Below, piece by piece: positions 32,972 through 41,853 of a stretch of 64,000 bases of DNA. The notes under the pieces were generated by a model. It had not been told where the DNA came from. It saw nothing but the letters and a program-made list of their open reading frames with translations, and ran no database searches. Positions within the stretch are counted from its first letter, which is position 1. Each line of letters begins with the position of its first letter. The stretch spans positions 1,535,501 to 1,599,500 of the forward strand of contig NZ_JNLE01000003.1 in assembly GCF_000702945.1 (NCBI RefSeq), read 5' to 3'. This DNA is from Clostridium sp. KNHs205. GTDB lineage: Bacteria > Bacillota > Clostridia > Lachnospirales > Lachnospiraceae. A program made the position numbers and the translations under genes.

Positions 32972-33649
32972 ATGGTAAATGAGCAGGATATAAACTACAT
33001 TACCCACTCCCTGGGATTTTGGGAGGACCTGTCTGAAGGACAAAAAAACCGTTTATTAAACAGTACCGTTCCTGTCAGATATGAAAAGGGAGCAAAAATT
33101 CACAGCGGAAGCAATGACTGTATCGGAATCCTGTTGATTAAAAAGGGAGAGTTAAGGGTCTATATCCTGTCGGAAGAGGGAAAAGAAGTTACATTATTCC
33201 GCTTGAGAGATGATAATATCTGTATATTGTCTGCCTCCTGTATCCTGGAGAACATAACCTTTGATGTGCATATAGATGCGGAAAGTGACAGCGAAGTACT
33301 GCTTGTGGACGCTGCAGCCTATCAGCAGATATGTGTGCAGAATATTTACGCTGACAATTTCACCAACAGACTTATAATTGAAGCTTTCTCAGAAGTTATG
33401 TGGGCTATGGAGCAAATTCTGTTTATGAGCTTTGATAAAAGACTTGCAATCTTCCTCCTGGATGAAGCATCAAGAAGCGGCTCTGATAACATCGAACTGA
33501 CCCATGAACAGATCGCAAAATATATAGGAAGTGCCAGGGAAGTAGTATCCCGTATGATGAAATACTTTGCAGGGGAAGGAATAGTGGAACTCTACCGCGG
33601 AGGAGTTAAGGTCGTTGATAAAAAGAAATTAAGAGAACTGATACCATAG
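32972..33649 (+). CDS. Crp/Fnr-family transcriptional regulator
   Basis: 225 residues. N-terminal cyclic-nucleotide-binding-like beta barrel (about 15-125; ILLIKKGELRVYILSEEGKEVTLFRL), dimerisation helix (about 130-150), and C-terminal winged helix with LTHEQIAKYIGSAREVVSRMM as recognition helix region. No N-terminal FNR cysteine cluster is present; scattered cysteines (CILSASC, about 85-91) could bind metal or heme but do not match a known set. It lies amid oxygen-defence genes and may control them. Confidence 0.9.
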   Translation: MVNEQDINYITHSLGFWEDLSEGQKNRLLNSTVPVRYEKGAKIHSGSNDCIGILLIKKGELRVYILSEEGKEVTLFRLRDDNICILSASCILENITFDVHIDAESDSEVLLVDAAAYQQICVQNIYADNFTNRLIIEAFSEVMWAMEQILFMSFDKRLAIFLLDEASRSGSDNIELTHEQIAKYIGSAREVVSRMMKYFAGEGIVELYRGGVKVVDKKKLRELIP

Positions 33650-33733
33650 GTTTATGAAGGTTTTTCGTAAGGTAGTAAGGTATCACAAATATCAATAATG
33701 TGGCATACAAATAAATAGAGGAATAGCAGGGAC

Positions 33734-33784
33734 AAAAAAAGTAAAATGGTGATATTTATTAATATTCCCATTTTACTTTTTTTC
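33734..33784. terminator. Bidirectional terminator between regulator and glutaredoxin-like gene
   Basis: AAAAAAAGTAAAATGG and CCATTTTACTTTTTTT pair, with an inner ATATT/AATAT stem. Poly-A on one side and poly-T on the other make it work on both strands, as fits convergent genes. Confidence 0.88.
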
Positions 33785-33854
33785 TGCTGAAACCTGTAAA
33801 AAACATCTAAAGTAAATACTCATTGATATATCAATAAAATCTAGAAGCCTTCTT

Positions 33855-34115
33855 TTAAGACAAGGCTTCTGTAAATACTGACTCTACTGAATCTTTCGTT
33901 ACAGCACCTTCATGAATCTTTATGGAATCCACGTAAAAGGTTGGAACATAGTAATAATCATATTGCGTTGCAATATCAGGATGAAGCTCTTCATCAATAT
34001 ACTGTATCTGTATATCTTTGTAAGCTGGATTATCTTGCAGCAGTTCTTCTATAAATCCGCGAGCCCTGAGGCAGTATGGACACCAGCTGGTTTCGAACAT
34101 AATTATGTTTTTCAT
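33855..34115 (-). CDS. Glutaredoxin-like thiol oxidoreductase
   Basis: 86 residues, thioredoxin fold. The redox motif CPYC is at about 12-15 (ETSWCPYCLRARG) and the cis-proline loop VPTFYVD near residue 59. Small glutaredoxins of this kind reduce protein disulfides or carry electrons to reductases. RBS AAGAAGGAA precedes the ATG on the minus strand. It sits between the regulator and the FprA gene, which supports a redox-stress role. Confidence 0.87.
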   Translation of the reverse strand: MKNIIMFETSWCPYCLRARGFIEELLQDNPAYKDIQIQYIDEELHPDIATQYDYYYVPTFYVDSIKIHEGAVTKDSVESVFTEALS

Positions 34116-34337
34116 GGAATTTTCCTTCTTTCGTTGATTTGTTCAAGTAATATATGTATAATTAGTTGTATGCAATTTAATAATATATATACAAACACTA
34201 TAGCACCTTTTAGGTTGAGTGTAAATACGCAGATGCAGTCTGTTCGTGGGACAGTCTTACCAATAAAGAGGTTTTTAGTTGACTATCAGAGAGTTTACGG
34301 CTAAAATGTTTCTAGGAATATTTAAGGAGGACGAAAA

Positions 34338-35561
34338 ATGAAAACAACAGAGATAGCTGCAGGAACCTATCAATTGTCGGTTGATGTGGAAAATATCTTA
34401 TTTGAAGGCTTATGGGATATACCCAAAGGAGTAACTTTAAATTCATATATAATAAAAGGTGAAAAAACAGCCCTAGTAGATGGAGTATGCGGTTGGGATG
34501 GAGTGCCTGAGAATTTATTCTCCCTGTTAAAAGAGCTGGAGATAGACCCTGCTTCCATAAAATATCTCGTAGTAAACCATGTAGAACCTGATCATTCCGG
34601 CTGGATTGAGTCCTTTAAGAAGATAAACAGCGATTTTCAGATTCTTTGCTCCAAAAAAGGAAAAGAACTGCTGACTGCATTTTATGGGCTTACAGATAAT
34701 GTCACTGTAGTAGGTGATAATGATACTTTTGATCTCGGTGAAGGACATGTTCTTCAGTTTGCGGAAATTCCTAATGTACACTGGCCGGATACAATTGGAA
34801 CCTTTGATCAGTTAACAGGTGTATTATTTTCCTGTGATGCTTTTGGTTCCTTTGGTAAATATGAAGGAAGAATTTATGCCGAAGAATTCAGTGAAGCAGA
34901 ATTAAAAGAATATGAGAAGGAGACCATAAGGTATTATTCCAATATTGTATCCTTTTTCTCTCCTCAGGTAAAAACTGCCATAAAGAAAGTTGCCAATCTG
35001 CCTCTTAAGCTGATAGCTCCGGGACATGGACTCTGCTGGAAGAATACAAAAGCAGTTATGGATGCTTATGACGCCTATGCAGATTACCAGAAAGGACCTG
35101 CAAGGGAAGAGATAACCTTTATCTGGGGTTCCATGTACGGTATGACTGAAACTGCAGTTAAGGAGGCCCTAAAGGTTCTGGAAGGGGAGGACATAACGGT
35201 TCATGTTCACAGAGTACCGGAAGATTCCTGGGGTACAGTACTCACCTCTGCCTGGACTTCTACGGGTATTGTACTTGCAATGCCTACCTATGAATTTAAG
35301 ATGTTTCCACCTATGAGTGCAGTCCTTGAAGAGCTTGGAAAGAAGAAGACCTTAAATCGTAAAGCCTTCCGATTTGGTTCCTATGGCTGGTCAGGCGGTG
35401 CGGAGAGAGAGCTTGCAGAAATCAACACCAGACTGAATATGGGCTGGGAGTTCTTAGAGCCTGTTGAGTTTAAGGGAATTCCCGCCAAGGAAGACTTTAA
35501 GAAAATAGAGATACAGCTGAAGGAACTTGTTAAACAGGTGAAGGAAGCTGTAAAAGGTTGA
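34338..35561 (+). CDS. FprA-type flavodiiron protein (oxygen/NO reductase)
   Basis: 407 residues. N-terminal metallo-beta-lactamase-like diiron domain with HVEPDHSGW (about 82-90), FDLGEGHVLQF and the later ligand histidines in VHWPDT and APGHGLCW. C-terminal flavodoxin domain from about residue 255, with FMN loop WGSMYGMTE and FGSYGWSGGA. It reduces O2 to water or NO to N2O using rubredoxin electrons. RBS AAGGAGGACG. Completes the rubredoxin-rubrerythrin-desulfoferrodoxin set. Confidence 0.95.
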   Translation: MKTTEIAAGTYQLSVDVENILFEGLWDIPKGVTLNSYIIKGEKTALVDGVCGWDGVPENLFSLLKELEIDPASIKYLVVNHVEPDHSGWIESFKKINSDFQILCSKKGKELLTAFYGLTDNVTVVGDNDTFDLGEGHVLQFAEIPNVHWPDTIGTFDQLTGVLFSCDAFGSFGKYEGRIYAEEFSEAELKEYEKETIRYYSNIVSFFSPQVKTAIKKVANLPLKLIAPGHGLCWKNTKAVMDAYDAYADYQKGPAREEITFIWGSMYGMTETAVKEALKVLEGEDITVHVHRVPEDSWGTVLTSAWTSTGIVLAMPTYEFKMFPPMSAVLEELGKKKTLNRKAFRFGSYGWSGGAERELAEINTRLNMGWEFLEPVEFKGIPAKEDFKKIEIQLKELVKQVKEAVKG

Positions 35562-35566
35562 TAGAT

Positions 35567-35598
35567 AAAAAAAGGTGCCTAAATGGCATCTTTTTTTG
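35567..35598 (+). terminator. Terminator after fprA-type gene
   Basis: AAAAAAAGGTGCC-TAAAT-GGCATCTTTTTTT; the stem extends through A/T pairs and ends in seven T residues. Confidence 0.9.
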
Positions 35599-35725
35599 TG
35601 TGTGAATGATGTACTTCAATAATTCACACTACTTTCACATAATGAACATACAAATTCTGTATCCTTTCTTTATAAGATTTATCAAACTATCGATATCAAT
35701 AGAAAGGAAATGAGGTATTGTTTGA

Positions 35726-37759
35726 ATGAGAAAGAGACGATTTGCACTTGTACTGTTCCTGGTAATAGCTGTGGCAGTTACTGGTTGCACAAAAGGAAAA
35801 AAGGAGCAGTCTTTGGATAATTCCAAAACGGAAACAGACAGTAACACGACTGAAGGAATCAGTTCAGGCAGTGAATACGCCTCCAAATTATTTGGTAAGG
35901 ATGTTATAACAATTAAGATTACTGCGGATACCGATGACTGGTCCGGTCTTATGGAGAATGCAGAAGCGAAGGAGTATATAGAAGCAGACGTGACCATAGA
36001 TGGGGTTACCTATAAGGATGTTGGTATTAAGACAAAAGGAAATACCTCCCTCTCCCAGGTGGCTGCCACAGACAGTGACCGTTACAGCCTTAAGATTAAC
36101 TTTGACAAGTATGTAGACAATCAGAACTGCTACGGACTTGATAAGCTGGTACTTAATAATATCTTCGGAGATTCCACATATTTGAAGGAATATATGTCTT
36201 ACGAACTCTTTCAGTATATGGAGGTACCAAGTTCCCTGCATACTTTTGCTGATATTTATGTAAATGATGAACATTATGGTTTCTATCTGGCACTGGAGGA
36301 TGTGGATAATAGTTTTTTCGCACGTAATTACGGTGAGGATAATTCGGGTGTAGCCTATAAACCGGAAAGCTTTGAGATGGCAGGAAATGCAGGAATGGGG
36401 AACTTCGGTAATTTCGACCCGGCAAATCTGCCCGCTGAAAATAATGACAATAGTAAGACAGACGGTAAGAACTCAGAGGGTAGTAGTGCAGAAGGAAATG
36501 ACAATACAGCAGCAGCACCCGATACGGGCAATCAGGCTGATGGAAGCAACCCAGTTGGGAACCAGGGACGGGCAAATGCCGGTGGTCCCAATATGGATAT
36601 TACAACACTCTTTGCACTGGCAGATAAAGACGGGAAAGCGGTTGACTGGAATCAGGTGCTAACAGAGGGCTTTAACAGCCAAAGTGTTTCGGAATTGATA
36701 CTAAAAGACGGAACTTCCGTCGCATTTGATTTCCGAGAACTGATGTCAATGGAGCTTTCAAATGTTACTGGATTGAAAGACGACAGCGGCAATCTCCTTG
36801 ACATAAGCAGCTATACCTTAAGTATGAACCAGAACATGCAGCCGGCAGGCGGCGGGCAGAACGGTGCACCGGGCTTTGGAGGCCAGAATGGTGAAGAAGG
36901 CGGAAAAGGCGGTCAAAACGGAGGCAGTCTGGGTGTGGACCTGGTGTATAATGGAGATGATATAACCAATTATACCAATATAACTGACAATGCTCTGACA
37001 AAGGCTGATGATTCGGATTACACCAGATTAATTGCCTCCTTAAAAGGTATCAGTGAAGGGAAGGAGCTGGAAAACTATATTAATGTCGATGAAGTACTTC
37101 GTTATGCGGCAGTCAATGTATTTCTGGTTAATTTAGACAGCTACTTCTCTAATATGGGGCATAATTATGTTCTCTACGAAGATAATGGAATACTAAGCAT
37201 GCTGCCCTGGGATTACAATCTATCCTTTGGTACCTTTAATATGAGTAATTCCTCCGAAGCAGTAAACTATGCCATTGATATGGTATTTAATAATGTTACC
37301 GCTGAAGAAAGACCGATTATTGGACTTTTACTGCAGAATGAAGAATATAAGGAACTGTATCATAAATATCTGGCAGAGCTTGCGGATTATGTTACCTCTG
37401 GCAAATTTGAGGAAAAGGTGGGTCAGCTCACTGCTTCCATTGACAGCTATGTAAAGAATGATACTACATCCTTTGATGGCTATGATGCCTTCAAAGAAGG
37501 AGTAACAGCGTTAAAGACCTTTGCAGAGCTGCGTGGGGAGAGCGTGACCGGCCAGTTAAACGGCAGTATTCCCTCTACACAGGATACCCAGTCTGGAAGC
37601 GATGCATTAGTAAATTCGGATAGCCTTGATTTAAGCAAGCTGGGAGGAATGGAAAACGGAAGAGGCCAGAATGGTTTCCAAGGGGGTATGGGTGGTAATA
37701 ACCAACCCTCAAATGGAGGAAATCAGACAGAACTCTCCGGTGACAGCAGCGGAAACTAA
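35726..37759 (+). CDS. CotH-kinase family lipoprotein
   Basis: 677 residues. Lipoprotein signal with the lipobox VTGC (Cys21). The CotH domain starts near residue 50 (KDVITIKITADTDDWSGLM) and includes GVTYKDVGIKTKGNTSL, YGLDKLVLNNIFGDSTYLKE, GFYLALEDVDNSFF and MLPWDYNLSFG, the last holding predicted metal-binding aspartate. A low-complexity Asn/Gly/Ser insert (about 220-290), a Gly/Gln-rich loop (about 370-400) and a Gly/Asn-rich tail interrupt it. CotH proteins are atypical protein kinases; outside spores, lipoprotein forms occur at cell surfaces and in cellulosomal anaerobes. The substrate here is unknown. Confidence 0.9.
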   Translation: MRKRRFALVLFLVIAVAVTGCTKGKKEQSLDNSKTETDSNTTEGISSGSEYASKLFGKDVITIKITADTDDWSGLMENAEAKEYIEADVTIDGVTYKDVGIKTKGNTSLSQVAATDSDRYSLKINFDKYVDNQNCYGLDKLVLNNIFGDSTYLKEYMSYELFQYMEVPSSLHTFADIYVNDEHYGFYLALEDVDNSFFARNYGEDNSGVAYKPESFEMAGNAGMGNFGNFDPANLPAENNDNSKTDGKNSEGSSAEGNDNTAAAPDTGNQADGSNPVGNQGRANAGGPNMDITTLFALADKDGKAVDWNQVLTEGFNSQSVSELILKDGTSVAFDFRELMSMELSNVTGLKDDSGNLLDISSYTLSMNQNMQPAGGGQNGAPGFGGQNGEEGGKGGQNGGSLGVDLVYNGDDITNYTNITDNALTKADDSDYTRLIASLKGISEGKELENYINVDEVLRYAAVNVFLVNLDSYFSNMGHNYVLYEDNGILSMLPWDYNLSFGTFNMSNSSEAVNYAIDMVFNNVTAEERPIIGLLLQNEEYKELYHKYLAELADYVTSGKFEEKVGQLTASIDSYVKNDTTSFDGYDAFKEGVTALKTFAELRGESVTGQLNGSIPSTQDTQSGSDALVNSDSLDLSKLGGMENGRGQNGFQGGMGGNNQPSNGGNQTELSGDSSGN

Positions 37760-37783
37760 AGTAGGAATAAATTTATTAAATGT

Positions 37784-37842
37784 AAAATCCTAACCTTATA
37801 CCAGCGGTGGTTTACCAGCTGTATAAGATTAGGATTTTTATT
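37784..37842 (+). terminator. Terminator after CotH gene
   Basis: AAAATCCTAACCTTATA...TATAAGATTAGGATTTTT, a long stem with few mismatches and a GC-capped loop, followed by T residues. Confidence 0.88.
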
Positions 37843-38626
37843 ATGTATAACACTTTAATTGTCTGTGTTTAACCTTTAATTCAGATCCTCCCAAGATCTT
37901 TTATGGAGTATTCCTGCCAGATAGAAAGCTCTTTCGCTTTAAGCAAATCTGAAATCGGAAATAAAACTTCTCCCGGATCAGATTGATAGCAAATACTTCT
38001 TCCGATTAAGAAAGAAGCTGCATATTCATACCAACTGTCAAAACCACTGTTTACAACAGCAGGAGTAATTTTGTTCTTTAAGATGTCCCAAGCCAAGCTT
38101 CGTGGCGGGTAATGTAACCTAAATATGGGATTATTTCTACTAACTATATTTAAATACAAACAAATAAAAACGTTTTCTATTAAAATATATAGAAATATAA
38201 GAACATATATTCTGTATTTGATATAATTTATCAAAATAATATATAATGAAATAACGAATATTATAAAAATATAAAAACATTTATAAATATAATATACAAA
38301 TAACACAATTAAAATCGGATAAAACTAAAATAAAAATGTTTTTATATTGCCATCCTGCAAAATCCGTACTATAATCAATCTAGAAACATGGTATTTTAAG
38401 TATCTCAAAGGGATTGTCCGGTAAAGTATGATGCAGTATGAAATATGCAGTATAAAAGATGCAGTATAAAAGATACATTATAAATTATGCAGTATAAAAA
38501 TGTTATCTAGAGGATGCTGCTAAAGGATACAGCTTAGGAAATGCGGATTAAGATAATGCAGCTTAAAATGCAAGGAAAGAAATGCAGATTACCAAGGAAC
38601 ATCCCGGGAAAGGAAAGGATTTATAC
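37843..38626. other. Gap before GH94 gene: AT-rich block and diverged ATGCAG repeats
   Basis: Besides the doubtful minus-strand ORF, 38110-38340 is extremely AT-rich and 38425-38585 contains a degenerate repeat, roughly (A/T)ATGCAGTATAAAAG, in at least four versions. No promoter could be fixed by eye. Confidence 0.5.
37881..38306 (-). CDS. Doubtful ORF, hydrophobic N-terminal half
   Basis: 141 codons. The first 60 residues are almost entirely hydrophobic/AT-rich (possibly two membrane segments, possibly just AT-rich DNA). From RNNPIFRLHYPPRSLAWDIL onward the protein looks like ordinary coding sequence, and the DNA composition changes near 38105. This suggests the C-terminal fragment of an unknown gene whose 5' part was replaced. 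No clear ribosome site. No family recognised. Confidence 0.25.
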   Translation of the reverse strand: MLFVYYIYKCFYIFIIFVISLYIILINYIKYRIYVLIFLYILIENVFICLYLNIVSRNNPIFRLHYPPRSLAWDILKNKITPAVVNSGFDSWYEYAASFLIGRSICYQSDPGEVLFPISDLLKAKELSIWQEYSIKDLGRI

Positions 38627-41600
38627 ATGAAGAATTATTACCTGGATGGAAAGGCTTACGTGCTGGAAGATTATCACAGACTGCCGCCTTTCTCAAGTTT
38701 TCTCCCCGGTCTTGCCGGAATCAAAGGAATTCCAATGTGGGTTTACTATACCAACAGAGGTCAAGGTGTGAACAGCTTTGGAGTACATCATAAAAACAAT
38801 GCGATTATGGAATTCAATCCAGCCAATACAGCTTTTGAAAATACAGCAATTAAGGGATTCCGTACCTTTATCCGTAATAACGGAACAGTTTATGAACCTT
38901 TCTTCTCCAGCGTTACAGAAGCTAAAAGAAAGTTCGTAATCAGGCAGAACAGCTTTGAAATAGAAGAAACATCTGCAGCTTCAGGAATTAAGGTAAAGGT
39001 TACATATTATGTTCTGCCTCTAGAGGATATCGGAGCACTGGTCAGAAAAGTGGAGCTTACCAATCTTTCTGAAGAAGAGAAAGAGCTTGAGATCCTGGAT
39101 GGATTGCCTAAGATTATACCCTTTGGCATGGCAAACAGTGCTTATAAGGAAATGTCCAATCTGTTAAAGAGCTGGTCGGATATCAAAAATATTGAGAATA
39201 ATGTTCCTTTTTACGCAATGAGATCCTCCAGTGATGATTCAGCTGAGGTGGTGGAAGTTGAAGGCGGCTATTATTACCTTACAATTGCAGAAGGTGAGGT
39301 AACCCCTGTTATTTATGATGCAGAAGTGGTCTTTGGATATGATACTACTTTTATGACTCCGGTTCCATTCCTGAAAGAAGGTCTTGGCATTAAAGAAAAG
39401 AGTCAGTGTTTTGCTAATAAAGTGCCCTGTGGTTTTACGCCCCTAAAGACGAAACTCTCCTCCGGTGACAGCTACACCTTCCATACCATGGTGGGTTTTG
39501 CCCAGACAACAGAGCAGATTAATCAGAAACTTGAACTCTTAAAACAAGAGAACTACTTCTCTGAGAAGGAAAGTCTTGCTGCTTTATGCTGTGAGGAATT
39601 AACAAAGGATGTTAAGACAGTGACAGGAGTCCCTCTTTTCGACAGCTACGTAGAGCATTGTTACCTGGATAATTTCTTAAGAGGTGGTTATCCCTTTGTC
39701 TTTGGTGAAGAGGATAAAAAATCAGTCATTCATCTCTTTAGCAGGAAACATGGAGACCCTGAGAGAGATTATAATTTCTTTTCCATAAATGGTGAGTATT
39801 ATTCCCAGGGAAACGGAAATTTCAGAGATGTTAACCAGAACAGAAGAAATGATCTGCTCTTTAATCGTCAGGTAGGAGACTTTAATATAAAGACCTTCTA
39901 CCAGCTGATACAGATAGACGGCTACAATCCGCTGGAGGTAAGACCTTCAACTTTCAAAGTGGCAAAAGATAATATCGTTGAGGCAGAAGTGTTCCTAAAG
40001 GCAGCAGCGCCTGACGACTGGAAGGTTCTGTTTGATATAGCCAATAAGCCTTTTACACCCGGTAAGATAGCCGGTACCTTAAACCGTTATTCCATAAAGC
40101 TTACAATTTCAGAGGATGATTTCTTAGTAAAGCTGCTGGCACTGTGCGATCAGAATATAGAAGCGGGATTTGGCGAAGGATATTGGAGCGATCATTGGGA
40201 CTATAATCTGGATCTTATCGAGAACTACCTTAAGATCTACCCTGATAAGAAGAAAGAGCTTTTATATGGAGATAAGTCCTACCGATATTATGACAGCCCG
40301 GCAAGAGTACTGCCAAGAAGTGAGAAATATGTAATATCAAAGGGTAAGTTAAGGCAATACGGATCGCTTTTACACGATCATGAGAAGGAAAACAAAGAAG
40401 GCTTTCATAAGAACGGAACCAATTGGCTGAAGAATAGGAACGGTGAGTATGTCCAGTCTTCCCTTATGGCTAAACTGATAAATCTGTCACTGGTAAAGTT
40501 TACCATGCTGGATCCGGAAGGTCTGGGGGTTGAGATGGAGGGCGGAAAACCCGGCTGGAATGATGCTATGAACGGGCTTCCCGGTTTATTTGGAAGCGGT
40601 ATGGCAGAGACCCTTGAATTAAAGAGAACCCTGGAATTTGTAGTTAAGGCTTTGCCTCTTGATAAAGCATTTCTCTTACCGGCAGAAGTTTACAGTCTTT
40701 TGATAAAGACCAGGAAGCTGCTGAAAGAGCTTACGGATGGTGCAATTGCACAATTTGAATACTGGGATCTTGTTACCGCTGAGAGGGAGAAATTCCGAGA
40801 TGGCGTAAGATATGGTCTGGACGGAGAAGAAGTACTGGTAAGCAGTGAAGAGGCTGCGGAAATTATAACCGCTTTTCTAAGCAAAGTCAGAGAGGGTATT
40901 GAGAAAGCAAGAGAAATTGGAGATGGAATCATACCGACTTATTTTACTTATCATGCAGATGCTTTTCTTCCTATTACCGATGAAGCAGGAAAGGAAATTA
41001 TCACGCCTTATGGACTACCTGCCGGTAAGGTAAAGAGCTTTGAACGTGTAATGCTGCCTTTCTTCCTGGAAGGACCGGCAAGGTATTTCTCTCAGGTGGA
41101 GTCGGTAGAAGAAGCCCAGGCACTTCATCAGAAGGTAAAGGAAAGCGATCTTTATGATACCAAACTGAAAATGTATAAGACCAGCGTGTCTCTAGAGGAT
41201 ATTTCCATGGAAAACGGAAGAATCAGGGCATTCACTCCCGGCTGGCTGGAAAGAGAAAGTATCTTCCTGCATATGGAGTATAAATATCTATACGGAATGC
41301 AGACAGCGGGACTTTGGGAGAGTTTCTATGAGGAACTGGTCAATACACTCATACCTTTTCTGCCTCCCGAGATGTATGGAAGAAGTATTCTTGAGAATTC
41401 CTCCTTCCTTGCATCCTCTTCCAATCCCAATGAAGAAATCCATGGCAGAGGTTATGTGGCAAGGCTTAGCGGTTCCACCACAGAGCTTATCTCCATGTGG
41501 TCACTGATGTTTATTGGAAATACATTGTTCACCTCTGACGAAGAAGGACTGAAACTTCACCTGGAGCCGAAACTCCCGTCCTGGTTCTTCAACGAGGAGA

Positions 41601-41806
41601 AAGAGGCAGCCTTTACCTTTCTTTCAAATTGTACCATTGTGTATAAGAACGCCACCGGTAAGAACACCTATGGAGAAGACCGGGCTGTAATTTCTCACAT
41701 AATCACAGAAGAAGGCAGGAGAATTGAAGGGAATATTATAAGCGGGGAAATGGCACATGCTGTAAGAGAAGGAAGAATTAAAAAATTAACAGCTTATTTC
41801 AACTGA
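38627..41806 (+). CDS. GH94 family glycoside phosphorylase, beta-1,2-oligoglucan phosphorylase-like
   Basis: 1,059 residues from the ATG at 38627, preceded by AAAGGAAAGGA seven bases upstream; an ATG at 38582 is less well placed. N-terminal signature IPMWVYYTNRGQGVNSFGVH followed by EFNPANTAFENTA, a beta-sandwich domain, and an (alpha/alpha)6 barrel with the catalytic-acid motif GKPGWNDAMNGLPG near residue 640. Cellobiose phosphorylases are about 800 residues; about 1,050-1,110 residues with this N-terminus fits 1,2-beta-oligoglucan phosphorylases. It is intracellular (no signal peptide) and would release glucose 1-phosphate. It is coupled with a GH30 gene 47 bp downstream. The precise linkage is inferred. 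Confidence 0.85.
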   Translation: MKNYYLDGKAYVLEDYHRLPPFSSFLPGLAGIKGIPMWVYYTNRGQGVNSFGVHHKNNAIMEFNPANTAFENTAIKGFRTFIRNNGTVYEPFFSSVTEAKRKFVIRQNSFEIEETSAASGIKVKVTYYVLPLEDIGALVRKVELTNLSEEEKELEILDGLPKIIPFGMANSAYKEMSNLLKSWSDIKNIENNVPFYAMRSSSDDSAEVVEVEGGYYYLTIAEGEVTPVIYDAEVVFGYDTTFMTPVPFLKEGLGIKEKSQCFANKVPCGFTPLKTKLSSGDSYTFHTMVGFAQTTEQINQKLELLKQENYFSEKESLAALCCEELTKDVKTVTGVPLFDSYVEHCYLDNFLRGGYPFVFGEEDKKSVIHLFSRKHGDPERDYNFFSINGEYYSQGNGNFRDVNQNRRNDLLFNRQVGDFNIKTFYQLIQIDGYNPLEVRPSTFKVAKDNIVEAEVFLKAAAPDDWKVLFDIANKPFTPGKIAGTLNRYSIKLTISEDDFLVKLLALCDQNIEAGFGEGYWSDHWDYNLDLIENYLKIYPDKKKELLYGDKSYRYYDSPARVLPRSEKYVISKGKLRQYGSLLHDHEKENKEGFHKNGTNWLKNRNGEYVQSSLMAKLINLSLVKFTMLDPEGLGVEMEGGKPGWNDAMNGLPGLFGSGMAETLELKRTLEFVVKALPLDKAFLLPAEVYSLLIKTRKLLKELTDGAIAQFEYWDLVTAEREKFRDGVRYGLDGEEVLVSSEEAAEIITAFLSKVREGIEKAREIGDGIIPTYFTYHADAFLPITDEAGKEIITPYGLPAGKVKSFERVMLPFFLEGPARYFSQVESVEEAQALHQKVKESDLYDTKLKMYKTSVSLEDISMENGRIRAFTPGWLERESIFLHMEYKYLYGMQTAGLWESFYEELVNTLIPFLPPEMYGRSILENSSFLASSSNPNEEIHGRGYVARLSGSTTELISMWSLMFIGNTLFTSDEEGLKLHLEPKLPSWFFNEEKEAAFTFLSNCTIVYKNATGKNTYGEDRAVISHIITEEGRRIEGNIISGEMAHAVREGRIKKLTAYFN

Positions 41807-41853
41807 TTTAACCATAGCAGATAATAAAAAAGCAGTATACAGGAGGCGCATTT

